Origin: Ascarosepion bandense
Lineage: Eukaryota; Mollusca; Cephalopoda; Sepiida; Sepiidae
Direction of reading: 5' to 3'
Length of the DNA: 64,000 bases
Assembly (NCBI GenBank): GCA_037127315.1
Contig: JBBBDQ010000445.1
Location: 417,001 to 481,000 of the forward strand
Shown: one piece after another, positions 63,407 to 64,000 of the stretch
How the letters are laid out: each line of letters begins with the position of its first letter
Numbering within the stretch: position 1 is the stretch's first letter
Notes under the pieces: generated by a model
Databases searched by the model: none
What the model saw: only the letters and a program-made list of their open reading frames with translations
Told to the model about the DNA's origin: nothing
Made by a program: the position numbers and the translations under genes

Positions 63407-63704
63407 GTGAGTTTCGTCTTTATACTTTAGGATTCCAACCAACATGCTCATCTCGTCGTTTCTGATGCTCTACATTTCTGCGTTCTTCAGGTGTCTAAGT
63501 TTGAACCAGATTATAGGCGACCTGATCTACTCTTGATTCTTTATTTAATTGATGAGGTTATTCTTGATAAGGGTGGGGTGGGGGGTGGGGTTATGTTTAA
63601 TACCAGTTCATACTTAGTAGCTTTATTTCCCTTTGTGCTGTGGTATTCATTCTTTGGTTTTCATTTGGCTTGAAAAAAATAGACCAAACTTTAGAATATA
63701 TATA

Positions 63705-63905
63705 TATTTTTTTTTTTATCATATCACACCGAGCAAGGCAGTAATGCCACTGATGTGCAGGGGGCTACATAGGAGTGAAAAGATTGGAAAAGAGAAAACT
63801 GGAAACCGCTTCCTAAACAGGAAACAAGGGATGAGCCTCTTCACCTGTTCAATAGACGAGGGTGGAGTGTGAACCGGGCGATAGTTTAGTCTATCTACTC
63901 CAATT
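63705..63905 (-). mobile_element. SINE family B, reversed, in intron 13
   Basis: Poly-T plus ATCATATCACACCGAGCAAG begins it. GTGTGAACCGGGCGATAGTT and CTATCTACTCCAATTA end it. It is well preserved. Confidence 0.85.
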
Positions 63906-64000
63906 ATATTATTTATATATTATATATGCGTGGTACTTATTTGAAAGCGCTCAATATCAGTGATAGAGCTGACATATTCATATAGATAGGTGTGAGTTTG

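Overview
The window is AT-rich, repeat-dense animal DNA that holds the 5' and central part of one gene on the + strand. This is the orthologue of IWS1 (yeast Spn1), the Spt6-binding transcription elongation factor. I could place thirteen coding exons from 3785 to 63406. All keep frame across GT/AG splice sites, and the gene continues past the right edge. The exons total 2624 nt, about 875 codons, spread over 60 kb, so introns carry 96% of the locus. The repeats point to a mollusc, most likely a cephalopod (octopus-like): several tRNA-headed SINE families, LINE tails, Tc1/mariner relics and (TA)n tracts. That species call is inference.

Layout. 1-3600: a tandem array of a SINE tail, LINE tails, one full SINE and an (AT)n tract next to the promoter. 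3600-3806: a TATA-less promoter with an ETS-type site, and exon 1. Intron 1 (19.3 kb) holds a 5S-like sequence joined to a SINE, LINE relics, a long-TIR Tc1 element, a hAT-like MITE and mariner fragments. Exons 2-3 (23.1-25.3 kb) encode the N-terminus and an unusually long Arg/Ser repeat region. Introns 3-5 contain paired inverted SINEs, a Helitron-like element, RT fragments, a solo LTR with a 5-bp target duplication ending 34 bp before exon 5, and an interrupted LINE. Intron 6 contains a 3.6-kb AT-rich minisatellite. Exons 7-13 (47.6-63.4 kb) encode the acidic linker and the conserved TFIIS-N-like (TND/HEAT) core. Their introns carry foldback elements, a second Helitron-like copy, a second LTR copy with a MITE nested in it, and a nested SINE with a clean target duplication.

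How the parts relate. No second host gene is convincing. Everything outside the exons is intron, promoter or mobile-element debris. The main biology is a cephalopod-type IWS1 with a large RS domain and an FxGF LEDGF-binding-type motif split across the exon 6/7 junction. Around it lies a record of nested, inverted and tandemly amplified transposable elements whose junctions can be read directly.
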